Of a stretch of DNA of 18,648 nt, positions 1 to 7,170 are shown one piece after another. The notes under the pieces are model-generated. The model had not been told where the DNA came from, ran no database searches, and saw only the letters and a list, made by a program, of their open reading frames with translations. Within the stretch, counting starts at the first letter, position 1. Every line of letters starts with the position of its first letter. The stretch comes from UBA9715 sp045614225 (GTDB lineage: Bacteria; Actinomycetota; Coriobacteriia; Coriobacteriales; Eggerthellaceae). The translations under genes and the position numbers were made by a program. The stretch spans positions 1-18,648 of the forward strand of contig JAZLCO010000096.1 in the NCBI GenBank assembly GCA_045614225.1. The letters run 5' to 3'.

Positions 1-31
1 GATCACTGCCTTTCTTAACGTATCCTAAATC

Positions 32-751
32 CTAATTATGCGCACCCTCATTGGAATCCGTGCCTTCACTCTTCGATTGAGAATCTATCTTCTCCACGAT
101 GGCCCACTCGACCCTGCGGTCGGCGATCTGCTCGACGCTGATGCGCAGGCCGAAGCACTCCACCACCGGGTGTTCGCCGTCGGAGGGGATCTCGGTCAGG
201 CGGCTGAAGATCAGCCCGCCCAGGGTGTCGAACTCCTCATCGGTGGGCAGCGAGAACGTCAGCGGGTTCGTGCCCATCATGTTCTCGATGCCGAACGTCG
301 GGGCGATCGACGGACGCGCGTTGGTGCCCGTGATGCCGACCATACCTTCCTTGGCGGCCATGCCGGTCCAGTAGCCGGCGATGCCGTAGTGCGTCGAATT
401 GCGTATGGCGCCACCTGCCATGCCGTATTTCTTCGCTTTCTCGATGAGCATCTCCATCACGCGGTAGCTCGCGACCATGCCCATGCCGTCGTGCGCGTCG
501 GCCACCACGGTGGTCGGCGTCTCTTTCACGATTTCGAGCTCGGTCACGGGAAGCAGCGTACCGCGGTCGATGCGGTCGAGGTAGATGGGCTTGAAGCGGT
601 TGCAGCCATGGCTCTCGATGCCGCGACGGTCGGATTCTGCAAGCACGTCGGCACAGATCTCGGCGTCCTCGCGCGGTACGCCATATGCTTCGAACACGTC
701 GGTCATGAACGAGATAATCATGTCCCAAGGTACGTATGGACGGGTTTCCAT
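32..751 (-). CDS. Chimeric ORF: N-terminal half of Ldh2-family malate/lactate dehydrogenase fused to a CorC/HlyC-domain tail
   Basis: Residues 1 to about 174 of 239 look like the start of an Ldh2-type NAD(P)-dependent malate/lactate dehydrogenase: IESHG near residue 45, RNSTHYG near 117 with the usual catalytic-region histidine, and GTNARPSIAP and MGTNPLTF near 141-166. A true family member runs to about 340-360 residues and continues with its nucleotide-binding half. Here, after PTDEEF, the sequence switches to DTLGGLIFSRL...GLRISVEQIADRRVEWAIV, which resembles the transporter-associated domain ending CorC/HlyC (CNNM/hemolysin-type) proteins. The start ATG (749-751) is chosen because AAAGGAG lies 5 bases upstream; the upstream in-frame extension to 880 runs into a palindrome and is not coding. 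Dehydrogenase activity is unlikely because about half the fold is missing. Either a deletion fused two codirectional genes or the assembly is wrong. Family calls are from motif recognition. Confidence 0.75.
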   Translation of the reverse strand: METRPYVPWDMIISFMTDVFEAYGVPREDAEICADVLAESDRRGIESHGCNRFKPIYLDRIDRGTLLPVTELEIVKETPTTVVADAHDGMGMVASYRVMEMLIEKAKKYGMAGGAIRNSTHYGIAGYWTGMAAKEGMVGITGTNARPSIAPTFGIENMMGTNPLTFSLPTDEEFDTLGGLIFSRLTEIPSDGEHPVVECFGLRISVEQIADRRVEWAIVEKIDSQSKSEGTDSNEGAHN

Positions 752-798
752 GGTGGCTCCTTTGCTCTCTGCCGTGTGGAGGCGTTGCTCCTTGTTGC

Positions 799-819
799 AT
801 CCATTGTACTCCGATGGAT
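799..819 (-). promoter_or_regulatory. Possible promoter -10 with overlapping inverted repeat upstream of the chimeric dehydrogenase ORF
   Basis: Read on the minus strand, TACAAT (803-808) is a good -10 match about 50 bases before the ATG at 751. It lies inside the inverted repeat ATCCAT (799-804) / ATGGAT (814-819) with a 9-base spacer, which could be a repressor site. No convincing -35 box was found, so the call is weak. Confidence 0.3.
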
Positions 820-870
820 TTGTTCCGACGCATGAACTCGAAGGCTCTCGTGAAAATGTGCCAATAGGGA

Positions 871-903
871 TGTGAGTCATTGGGACTGTCCCAATGACTC
901 ACA
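871..903. repeat. Perfect intergenic palindrome, family A copy 1
   Basis: Arms of 16 bases (871-886 and 888-903) pair perfectly around a single central T: TGTGAGTCATTGGGAC / GTCCCAATGACTCACA. The core is the same as the palindrome at 8031-8065. It lies between divergent genes and lacks a T-tract, so it is not simply a terminator. Confidence 0.85.
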
Positions 904-908
904 CACCG

Positions 909-941
909 AATGAGTCACTTTGACAGTCAAAGTGACTCATT
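909..941. repeat. Perfect intergenic palindrome, family A copy 2
   Basis: Arms of 16 bases (909-924 and 926-941) pair perfectly around a central A: AATGAGTCACTTTGAC / GTCAAAGTGACTCATT. It begins five bases after copy 1 and keeps the outer TGAGTCA...TGACTCA and inner GAC-GTC, while the middle pairs change together (TTGG to CTTT). Compensated changes suggest selection on the palindrome or on its DNA or RNA hairpin. Confidence 0.85.
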
Positions 942-998
942 GCGTTCATCCCGTGCAATATGCCGAACATCCTGCCGATTGCCGATGCGCTAGATAAG

Positions 999-1018
999 TG
1001 TGACCTCCTCACGATAAT
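999..1018 (+). promoter_or_regulatory. Candidate promoter region with GTGA-N5-TCAC operator, upstream of the hdr-flx operon
   Basis: GATAAT (1013-1018) is a plausible -10 element. Just before it, GTGA (1000-1003) and TCAC (1009-1012) form an inverted repeat with a 5-base spacer, loosely like a CRP/FNR-family half-site pair but one base short of the usual 6-base spacing. No good -35 hexamer is visible, which would fit an activator-dependent promoter. A start near 1025 would place the paired leader directly downstream. Confidence 0.3.
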
Positions 1019-1020
1019 AT

Positions 1021-1158
1021 GCAGGTGGGTCGGTTGCACTTCGCATGCAGCCGACAGAGAGAACTATCAGTTAAAACGCATTTCGTTGCTGGGAACCGAC
1101 CTACGGTACGGACAGCTTCAGCGTACCGTGGCAGAGTCTCCCGGGAAGGAGGCTGGCT
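1021..1158 (+). promoter_or_regulatory. Structured 5' leader of the hdr-flx operon, possible cis-regulatory RNA
   Basis: Two strong hairpins precede hdrC. The first pairs GTCGGTTGCA (1029-1038) with TGCAGCCGAC (1046-1055), one G-U pair, 7-base loop. The second pairs ACGGTACG (1103-1110) with CGTACCGT (1122-1129), 11-base loop. In addition AACCGAC (1094-1100) is the exact complement of GTCGGTT (1029-1035), so the 5' arm of hairpin one can pair with either of two partners. That is the arrangement expected of a switching or multi-branched leader. The ribosome site AAGGAGG is at 1146-1152. No known riboswitch class was recognised and there is no T-tract terminator, so regulation, if any, would be at translation or RNA stability. 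Confidence 0.4.
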
Positions 1159-1758
1159 ATGCATGCCATCGACCTTTCGGCTATTTCAGACGATAGCCTG
1201 AAAGCATGCGAGTCGATCGCCGCGGAAGCGGGAGTCGACTTGAAGGACTGCTACCAGTGCGGCAAGTGCACGGCGGGTTGTCCGCTCGCCGATGGCATGG
1301 ACCTGATGCCACGCGAGGTCATCAGGTACTTGCAGCTTGGTGCGATCGATGTCGTTCTCGAGGCGAAGACTCCGTGGATCTGCGCGCAATGCGTGGTCTG
1401 CTCGAGCCGCTGCCCTCAAAACGTCGACATCTGCTCGGTCATGCGCGCTGTGCGACAGGCTTCGAAGCGCGCTGGCAACCGCCCGGTGCCCGAGGCGGAC
1501 ATCTTCGACGATGAGTTCATCGCGAACGTGCGCGCACATGGCGTGTCCAACGAGCAGTATCTTGCGGCTGCGTACAACATCAAGTCGGGCCACTTCATGC
1601 AGGACATGGGAAACGCCACACGCATGCTCAAGCGCGGCATGGTGGGCGTGGCCATGCACAACATCGAAGGTCGCGCCGAGGTGGCCGCACTTATAGACCG
1701 TGCTCTGGCCGCCGATGCCGAACGCCACGCCGACGCGCAGAAGGGTGGTGAAGCGTAG
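1159..1758 (+). CDS. hdrC: Heterodisulfide reductase subunit C (HdrC-like), 4Fe-4S protein
   Basis: A 199-residue soluble protein with two 4Fe-4S cluster motifs: CYQCGKCTAGCP (C31, C34, C37, C41) and CAQCVVCSSRCP (C75, C78, C81, C85), separated by the helical DLMPREVIRYLQLG stretch typical of HdrC. In the family it carries electrons from HdrA to the catalytic clusters of HdrB. The start is fixed by AAGGAGG six bases upstream of the ATG, and it is the first gene of a seven-gene operon whose next gene begins one base after its stop. The length is normal for HdrC. No membrane segments are visible, so it belongs to the soluble HdrABC type, not the membrane HdrDE type. The tail after about residue 180 is Ala/Asp/Glu-rich and probably disordered. 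Confidence 0.92.
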   Translation: MHAIDLSAISDDSLKACESIAAEAGVDLKDCYQCGKCTAGCPLADGMDLMPREVIRYLQLGAIDVVLEAKTPWICAQCVVCSSRCPQNVDICSVMRAVRQASKRAGNRPVPEADIFDDEFIANVRAHGVSNEQYLAAAYNIKSGHFMQDMGNATRMLKRGMVGVAMHNIEGRAEVAALIDRALAADAERHADAQKGGEA

Positions 1759-1759
1759 C

Positions 1760-2821
1760 ATGATGAAGTACTCGTATTTCCCCGGCTGCTCGGCGAACAC
1801 GACGGGTGTGTCGTTCACCCGGTCGACCGAATACGTGGCCGACAAGATCGGGTTCGAAATGCTCGAGATTCCCGATTGGAACTGCTGCGGCACGTCGGCT
1901 GCGGCACTGACGAGTCCCGAACTCGCCGTCGCTCTGCCTGCACGCAGCATGGCCATCTCCGAGCGCGAATATCCCGAGCTCGACGTGGTGGCGCCTTGCG
2001 CAGGTTGCTACCGTTCCCTGAAGACGTCGCTCGTCTATGCGCGCGAAAGTGAAGACAACCTCGCTCACGTGCGCGAGCTCATCGACATGCCCTACGAGGC
2101 GAAAGCGGACGTGGTGAGCCTCCTCGAGGCGTTCGCGTCTGACGATGTGCGCGAGGCCATCGCCGAGAAGGTCGCGAGGAAGCTGCGTTGCCTCAAGGTG
2201 GCCTGCTACTACGGATGCGCCATGGTGCGCCCCGTCGACGTGTGCGAGTTCGACGACGAGGAAGACCCGACGAGCATGGACGAGCTTATGGAGCTCATCG
2301 GTGCCGAGCCGGTCGACTGGGCCTACAAGACCGAGTGCTGCGGTGCCGCGCAGCAGATGGCGGTGCCCAAGCAGGCGAAGCCCATGATCGAGCGCATCTT
2401 CGAGAACGCGCAGGCAAACGGTGCCGATTGCATCGTCACCTCGTGCCCGCTGTGCATGCTCAACCTCGACATGCGCGAGGCGGAGATTAACGCCGCACGT
2501 GTTGCGGCTGGCAAGGAGCCGTTCGACATCCCGTGCTACTACTTCACCGAGCTTATCGGCCTGGCGTTCGGAGCCGAGCCTGCCGAGGTGGGCATCGACA
2601 TCCACTTCCATCCCGCCGAGCGCCTGCTGTTGCAGCGCGAGCTCGACGCGCTTGAGGCCGAGGAAGCCGACATGGCAGCCCGTGCCGAGGAAGAGCGCAA
2701 GAAAGCTGAGTTGGCCGCAAAGATCGCGGCCAAGAAAGCCGAGAAGGCCGCGAAGGCTGCTGCTGAGGCGAAAGCTGCCGCGGCGGCATCGGCTGCTGAC
2801 GGAGAGGAGGTTGCACGATGA
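1760..2821 (+). CDS. hdrB: Heterodisulfide reductase subunit B (HdrB-like), CCG-domain catalytic subunit
   Basis: A 353-residue protein with two cysteine-rich CCG domains. The first has C10, C42-C43 and C80/C83; the second has C149/C153, C193-C194 and C229/C232. In HdrB these hold two non-cubane 4Fe-4S clusters where the disulfide is reduced. The ATG at 1760 lies one base after the hdrC stop; a second ATG at 1763 is equally possible, and the ribosome site is weak (GGTGGTG), suggesting coupling to hdrC translation. Residues 285 to 353 form an unusual Ala/Glu/Lys-rich helical tail absent from typical HdrB of about 290-300 residues. The stop overlaps the hdrA start (ATGA). The true substrate (a CoM-CoB analogue, DsrC-like protein or other disulfide) cannot be told from the sequence. 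Confidence 0.92.
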   Translation: MMKYSYFPGCSANTTGVSFTRSTEYVADKIGFEMLEIPDWNCCGTSAAALTSPELAVALPARSMAISEREYPELDVVAPCAGCYRSLKTSLVYARESEDNLAHVRELIDMPYEAKADVVSLLEAFASDDVREAIAEKVARKLRCLKVACYYGCAMVRPVDVCEFDDEEDPTSMDELMELIGAEPVDWAYKTECCGAAQQMAVPKQAKPMIERIFENAQANGADCIVTSCPLCMLNLDMREAEINAARVAAGKEPFDIPCYYFTELIGLAFGAEPAEVGIDIHFHPAERLLLQRELDALEAEEADMAARAEEERKKAELAAKIAAKKAEKAAKAAAEAKAAAAASAADGEEVAR

Positions 2822-4800
2822 GCAGAATCGGTGTGTTCCTCTGCTATTGCGGCAGCAACATCGCGGCGACCGTCGACGTCGAGGCCGTCGCCGAGATGGC
2901 ACGGTCGCTTCCCGACGTCGTCTACGTCGAGACGAACAAGTACACCTGCTCCGACCCTGGCCAGGAGGGCGTGAAGAATGCCATCATCGAGAAGGGCATC
3001 GACCGCGTCGTGGTGGGCGCCTGCTCGCCGCGCATGCACGAGCCCACGTGGCGCAAACTGTTGGCCGACACCCCGGTCAACCCTTACATGTTGGAAGTCG
3101 CCAACCTACGCGAGCAATGCTCGTGGGTGCACAAGGATCGCGACATCGCGACCGAGAAGGCCAAGGACCTCGTCAAGATGGCCGTCGCCAAGGTTGCGCG
3201 CCTGCAGCCGCTGCAGTCGACCGAGATTCCCGTGCACAAGCGCGCGCTCGTCATCGGCGGCGGCATCGCGGGCATGCAGGCGGCGCTCGACATCGCTGAC
3301 GCCGGCTTCCCTGTGACCATCGTCGAGCGCGAGACATCGCTCGGCGGCAAGATGGTCATGCTGGACAAGACGTTCCCCACGATGGACTGCTCGGCATGCA
3401 TCTGCACGCCCAAGATGTCCGAGGTGGGCAACCATCCCAACATCACGGTGAAGAGCTACTCCGAGGTCGAGAGCGTTTCGGGTTACATCGGCAACTTCGA
3501 GGTGACCATCCGCGAGAAAGCGAAGTACATCGACTACAACCTGTGCACCGGCTGCGGTGCCTGCGAGACGAAGTGCCCCTCCAAGGTGACCAACGAGTTC
3601 GAGCAGGGCATGTCGAAGCGCACAGCCATCTACAAGATGTTCCCGCAGGCCGTGCCGGCCAAGCCGGTTATCGACGCGAAGGCATGCCGCAAGCTCACCG
3701 AGGGCAAGTGCGGCGTGTGCGCGAAGGTGTGCCCGACGGGTGCCATCAACTACGAGGACGAGGACAAGGTGACGACCGAGACGTACGGCGCGGTCGTGTT
3801 CGCCACGGGCTACCAGCTCATCGACTGGAAGCCGCTGTATCCCGAGTACGGCGGAGGGAAATATCCCGACGTCATCACGGGCCTGCAGTTCGAGCGCCTC
3901 GTGAACGCGTCCGGTCCGACCGAGGGCCACATCCTGCGTCCGTCCGACGGCACCGAACCCAAGAACGTCGTCATCATCAAATGCGTCGGCAGCCGTGACC
4001 CGCACAAGGGCAAGGCGTACTGCTCGCGCGCGTGCTGCATGTATAGCGCCAAGCATGCCCATCAGTACCTCGACAAGGTGCCCGATGGCCGCTGCTACGT
4101 GTTCTACATGGACGTGCGCACGCCTGGTAAGGGCTACGACGAGTTCTACATGAACACGCTGCACGACGGCGCGCAGTACGTGCGCGGCCGCGTGTCGAAG
4201 ATCTACCAAGAGGGCGGAAAGCTCATCTGCAAAGGCGAGGACACGCTCACGAGCAGCCAGGTCACGGTTGCGGCCGACATGGTCGTGCTCGAGACCGCCA
4301 TGGTGCCCGCCGAGGGCATCGACGAGCTGGCCGCCAAGTTCACGGTCGGCCGCGATGCCGACAGCTGGCTTGTCGAGGCGCATGCGAAGCTGCGTCCCGT
4401 CGAGACGAACACTGCGGGCATCTTCCTGGCCGGCACCGCCCAAGGCCCGAAGGACATTCCCGACTCGGTCTGCCAGGCAGGTGCTGCAGCCTCGAAGGTC
4501 ATCGGCTTGCTGAACAAGGACAAGCTGCAGTCGAACCCGCAGATTTCGCGTGTGAACGAGGCGATCTGCCAAGGCGACGGCGCTTGCGTGAACATCTGCC
4601 CGTACGGCGCCATCTCGATCGTCGAGAAGCAGTTCCGCGAGAACTCGCGCAAGGTCACGCGCCCGGTCGCTCAGGTCAACCCCGGCCTGTGCCAGGGCTG
4701 CGGAGCCTGCACGGTCACGTGCCGCGCCGGCGCGATGGACCTGCTCGGCTACACGAACGAGTCGATTATGAGGGAGGTCGATGCGCTGTGTCAGTGGTAG
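2818..4800 (+). CDS. hdrA: Heterodisulfide reductase subunit A (HdrA-like), electron-bifurcating flavoprotein
   Basis: At 660 residues this is a normal-length HdrA. It has the N-terminal cysteine-containing domain (C9, C11, C44, C69, C101), the FAD-binding loop GGGIAGMQAA (147-156), CSACICTPKM (191-200), a ferredoxin insertion with CTGCGACETKCP (243-254) and C290/C298/C301/C305, and a C-terminal ferredoxin domain. In this family the FAD splits an electron pair between ferredoxin and HdrBC. The ATG overlaps the hdrB stop and has GGAGAGGAGG just upstream. The first C-terminal cluster reads CQGDGACVNIC (584-594), with Asp587 where the second cysteine is expected; the last cluster (C625, C628, C631, C635) is complete. 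The Asp may alter the potential or lability of that cluster. The 3' end overlaps flxD by 13 bases. Confidence 0.95.
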   Translation: MSRIGVFLCYCGSNIAATVDVEAVAEMARSLPDVVYVETNKYTCSDPGQEGVKNAIIEKGIDRVVVGACSPRMHEPTWRKLLADTPVNPYMLEVANLREQCSWVHKDRDIATEKAKDLVKMAVAKVARLQPLQSTEIPVHKRALVIGGGIAGMQAALDIADAGFPVTIVERETSLGGKMVMLDKTFPTMDCSACICTPKMSEVGNHPNITVKSYSEVESVSGYIGNFEVTIREKAKYIDYNLCTGCGACETKCPSKVTNEFEQGMSKRTAIYKMFPQAVPAKPVIDAKACRKLTEGKCGVCAKVCPTGAINYEDEDKVTTETYGAVVFATGYQLIDWKPLYPEYGGGKYPDVITGLQFERLVNASGPTEGHILRPSDGTEPKNVVIIKCVGSRDPHKGKAYCSRACCMYSAKHAHQYLDKVPDGRCYVFYMDVRTPGKGYDEFYMNTLHDGAQYVRGRVSKIYQEGGKLICKGEDTLTSSQVTVAADMVVLETAMVPAEGIDELAAKFTVGRDADSWLVEAHAKLRPVETNTAGIFLAGTAQGPKDIPDSVCQAGAAASKVIGLLNKDKLQSNPQISRVNEAICQGDGACVNICPYGAISIVEKQFRENSRKVTRPVAQVNPGLCQGCGACTVTCRAGAMDLLGYTNESIMREVDALCQW

Positions 4801-5312
4801 AAACCAGCCAAGCTGCTCAAATCCCCGAGAATTGGGAGCCCAAGATCATTGCGTTCTGCTGCCATTGGTGCACCTACACGGGTGCCGACCTGGCAGGTCT
4901 GAACCGCATGAACTATCCAGCGAACGTGCGCGTCCTGCGCATCCCGTGCTCGGGCCGCATGAACCCGCAGTACGTCATCGAGGCCCTGAACAAGGGCTGC
5001 GACGGCGTGCTCGTGTGCGGATGCCATCCGGGCGATTGCCATTACGTGACCGGCAACTACTATGCACGCCGCCGCATGATGATCTTCAAGCGCCTGCTCG
5101 AGTACGAAGGACTCGAGCCGGATAGATTCCAAGTGCGCTGGATTTCAGGCGCTGAGGCGGGCAAGTTCCGCGACACCGTCATGTCGGTGGTCGAGCAGGT
5201 GCGTGCGCTCGGCCCGCTGAACCTGACGAGGGAAATTCCCCAGTTCGAACTGCCTCCCGTGCCCGATGACGACGGTGCGTTCGATGCCGTGCCCGAGGAG
5301 GTGACTGCGTGA
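4788..5312 (+). CDS. flxD: FlxD / MvhD-family 2Fe-2S electron-transfer subunit
   Basis: A 174-residue protein of the MvhD (methyl-viologen hydrogenase delta) family, seen in IIAFCCHWCTYTGADLAG (C24, C25, C28), C54 in RIPCSGRMNP, and CGCHPGDCHY (C77, C79, C84). In MvhADG-Hdr and FlxABCD-Hdr complexes this 2Fe-2S protein docks on HdrA and delivers electrons to its flavin. The start is taken as GTG 4788 because AGGGAGG (4771-4777) lies about ten bases upstream; this gives a 13-base overlap with hdrA and translational coupling. The ATG at 4781 is in another frame. The Pro- and acid-rich C-terminal 30 residues make it slightly longer than usual MvhD. Because no hydrogenase large or small subunit follows, Flx is favoured over Mvh. 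Confidence 0.9.
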   Translation: MSVVETSQAAQIPENWEPKIIAFCCHWCTYTGADLAGLNRMNYPANVRVLRIPCSGRMNPQYVIEALNKGCDGVLVCGCHPGDCHYVTGNYYARRRMMIFKRLLEYEGLEPDRFQVRWISGAEAGKFRDTVMSVVEQVRALGPLNLTREIPQFELPPVPDDDGAFDAVPEEVTA

Positions 5313-6166
5313 TGACTGCTCAAGATGCTATCCGTCAGCGTGCGAAAGAGCTGCTGGAAAGCGGCGAGGTCGCCACGTTCATCGGTTGGGAAGCCGGACG
5401 TTTCCACAACCAGACGACGCCGCTCGTCATCACCGATCCCGCTGATGCCGACAAGCTCGTATTCAACGAATACTGCGTCAACACGCTCGCGAAATACGCC
5501 CGCGACGTCGTGGCGCGCGGCAAGGTTGGCCTGGTCGTGCGCGGTTGCGACAGCCGTGCCATCGTGCGCATGGTCATCGACCAGGTGATCAAGCGCGAGG
5601 ACGTCTACCTGATCGGCGTCGGGTGCCCGGGCATGAAGGATCGCAAGACCGACGAGTTGCTGAAGAAATGCGTCGAGTGCCGTCATGGCAACCCGGTCGA
5701 ATGCGACGAGCTGATCGGGGAGACTGGCGAGTGGCCCATTCCCGAGGGACGCTTCGCCGAGGTCGCCGAGATCGAGGCGATGGCCCAGCCCGAGCGTTCG
5801 CGCTACTTCGAGAGCGTCTACGCCAAGTGCATCCGCTGCTATGCATGCCGCGACGTGTGCCCGTGCTGCACGTGCCGCGAGTGCTTCGTCGACCAGCGCC
5901 GCGAGAACTGGGTGGGCAAGCAGAACAACGTTGCCGAGAACCGCTTCTACGGTCTGACGCGCGTCATGCACATCGGCGACCGTTGCATCGAATGCGGCGA
6001 ATGCGAGCGCGTTTGCCCGATGGACCTGCCGCTCATGAAGCTGAACCGCAAGGTCATACAGGATCTGAACAACCTGTTCGGCGAGTTCGAGTCATCCCTG
6101 TCGATTGAAGATTCGGTCGAGCCGCTGATTGCGTACGACCTGAACGACCGCGAAGAATTCATGTAA
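5312..6166 (+). CDS. flxC: FlxC-like iron-sulfur subunit (F420-hydrogenase-beta-like N-terminus, 4Fe-4S C-terminus)
   Basis: A 284-residue soluble protein. The first 120 or so residues resemble the FrhB/FdhB-type domain (VVRGCDSRAIVRMV, GVGCPGMKDRKTDELL). A cysteine-rich block follows: CIRCYACRDVCP (173-184) and, immediately after it, CCTCRECF. A second canonical motif, CIECGECERVCPM, spans 225-237. The protein probably relays electrons between the flavoprotein FlxA and FlxD/HdrA. The flxD stop overlaps the ATG at 5312 (TGATG), and GAGGAGG (5295-5301) serves either this ATG or a GTG at 5309; ATG is preferred. The flxB/flxC assignment is by position and could be swapped, since both are dicluster proteins. 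Confidence 0.8.
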   Translation: MTAQDAIRQRAKELLESGEVATFIGWEAGRFHNQTTPLVITDPADADKLVFNEYCVNTLAKYARDVVARGKVGLVVRGCDSRAIVRMVIDQVIKREDVYLIGVGCPGMKDRKTDELLKKCVECRHGNPVECDELIGETGEWPIPEGRFAEVAEIEAMAQPERSRYFESVYAKCIRCYACRDVCPCCTCRECFVDQRRENWVGKQNNVAENRFYGLTRVMHIGDRCIECGECERVCPMDLPLMKLNRKVIQDLNNLFGEFESSLSIEDSVEPLIAYDLNDREEFM

Positions 6167-6177
6167 GGAGGCATCAG

Positions 6178-7170
6178 ATGATTCTTGCAAAGCAAAACCT
6201 GGCGCCCCTTCTCGAGAGCATGGCGAACGGCCGCGACGTGTTCGTGCCGGCTGTTGTGGACGGCGTGGCGAAGTTCGCGCGCTACGGCGAGGGGGTCGAG
6301 CCCGCCTTCGACCTGGTGAACACGACCATGCCGCCGAAGGACCTGCTGTTCCCGCGGACGCAGAAGATGTACCACTACGACGTCGACGCCAACGGCAGCT
6401 ACCACATCTACGAGTACGACGAGTCATGCGAACAGGTCGTGTTCGGCATCCGCCCGTGCGACATGCGCTCGATTGTCTGCCTTGACGAGGTGTTCCTCAC
6501 CAAGGGCTTCGTCGACGAGTTCTACGCCAACGCGCGTGAGAAGCTGCTGTGCGTGAGCATCGGCTGCGCGCAGGCTGCCGAGACGTGCTTCTGCGAGTCG
6601 ATGGGCATCGACCCGCAGCTCGCGCCGAACGCCGACATCATGCTCCAGGATTGCGGCGACGCGTTCAACGTCATCGCGCAAACCGAAAAGGGTGAGGCCG
6701 AGGTGGCCCGCTGGGAGTCCTATCTCGAGCAGGGCGAGGCGCAGCCCGTCGCGTGCGACCAACCGCTCAAGGTGAGCATGGACGGAATCGTCGACAAGCT
6801 CGAGGGCATGTACGACCATCCCATCTGGGAAAACCTGTCCATCAAGTGCCTGAACTGCGGCACCTGCACATACGTGTGCCCGACGTGCCATTGCTTCGAT
6901 ATCAGCCAGGAGAACCGCCGGAAAGACGGCGTGCGCTTCCGCTGCTGGGACAGCTGCATGTTCTCGGAGTACACGGCCATGGCAGGTGGTCACAACCCGC
7001 GTCCCGAGAAGCTCGAGCGCGTGCGCAACCGCTTCATGCACAAGCTGAACTTCTTCGAGCGCCGTTACGGCATGTCGCTGTGCGTCGGCTGTGGCCGATG
7101 CGTCGAGAAGTGCCCGGTCGCACTCGACATCACGCGGTTGATCGACGAGATTGGAGCCACAAATGCCTAG
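6178..7170 (+). CDS. flxB: FlxB-like 4Fe-4S dicluster subunit (AsrA-like)
   Basis: A 330-residue protein resembling the anaerobic sulfite reductase A / hydrogenase-associated 4Fe-4S dicluster family: GIRPCDMRSIVCLDEVF (90-106), CVSIGCAQAAETCFC near 125-139, CLNCGTCTYVCPTCHCFDI (224-242) and CVGCGRCVEKCPVALDI (302-318). AsrA-like subunits pass electrons between an FAD/NAD(P)H-oxidising AsrB-like partner and a downstream acceptor; here the partner is the next gene, flxA. The ATG follows TAAGGAGG by six bases, and the SD includes the flxC stop codon. No sulfite reductase catalytic subunit (AsrC, siroheme) is nearby, so an Hdr-linked role is preferred to sulfite reduction. Confidence 0.85.
   Translation: MILAKQNLAPLLESMANGRDVFVPAVVDGVAKFARYGEGVEPAFDLVNTTMPPKDLLFPRTQKMYHYDVDANGSYHIYEYDESCEQVVFGIRPCDMRSIVCLDEVFLTKGFVDEFYANAREKLLCVSIGCAQAAETCFCESMGIDPQLAPNADIMLQDCGDAFNVIAQTEKGEAEVARWESYLEQGEAQPVACDQPLKVSMDGIVDKLEGMYDHPIWENLSIKCLNCGTCTYVCPTCHCFDISQENRRKDGVRFRCWDSCMFSEYTAMAGGHNPRPEKLERVRNRFMHKLNFFERRYGMSLCVGCGRCVEKCPVALDITRLIDEIGATNA

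Noticed and set aside
752..880. N-terminal extension of the chimeric dehydrogenase ORF
   Set aside because: The extension starts inside a palindrome and lacks a ribosome site; the ATG at 751 has AAAGGAG at good spacing.
871..941. Tandem palindromes as a CRISPR array
   Set aside because: Only two units, no constant-length spacers, and no cas genes in the window.
960..1201. Two small plus-strand ORFs in the hdr leader, possible leader peptides
   Set aside because: No ribosome site before their starts, and both run into hdrC; the hairpins explain the region better.
3106..4572. 488-codon open frame on the minus strand opposite hdrA
   Set aside because: His/Arg/Ala/Asp-rich composition with no family motifs; it mirrors a confident HdrA gene and arises from GC-biased codon use.
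4788..5312. MvhD of a methyl-viologen hydrogenase complex
   Set aside because: No MvhA or MvhG hydrogenase genes are present; the following NAD(P)H and FeS subunits indicate the Flx type.
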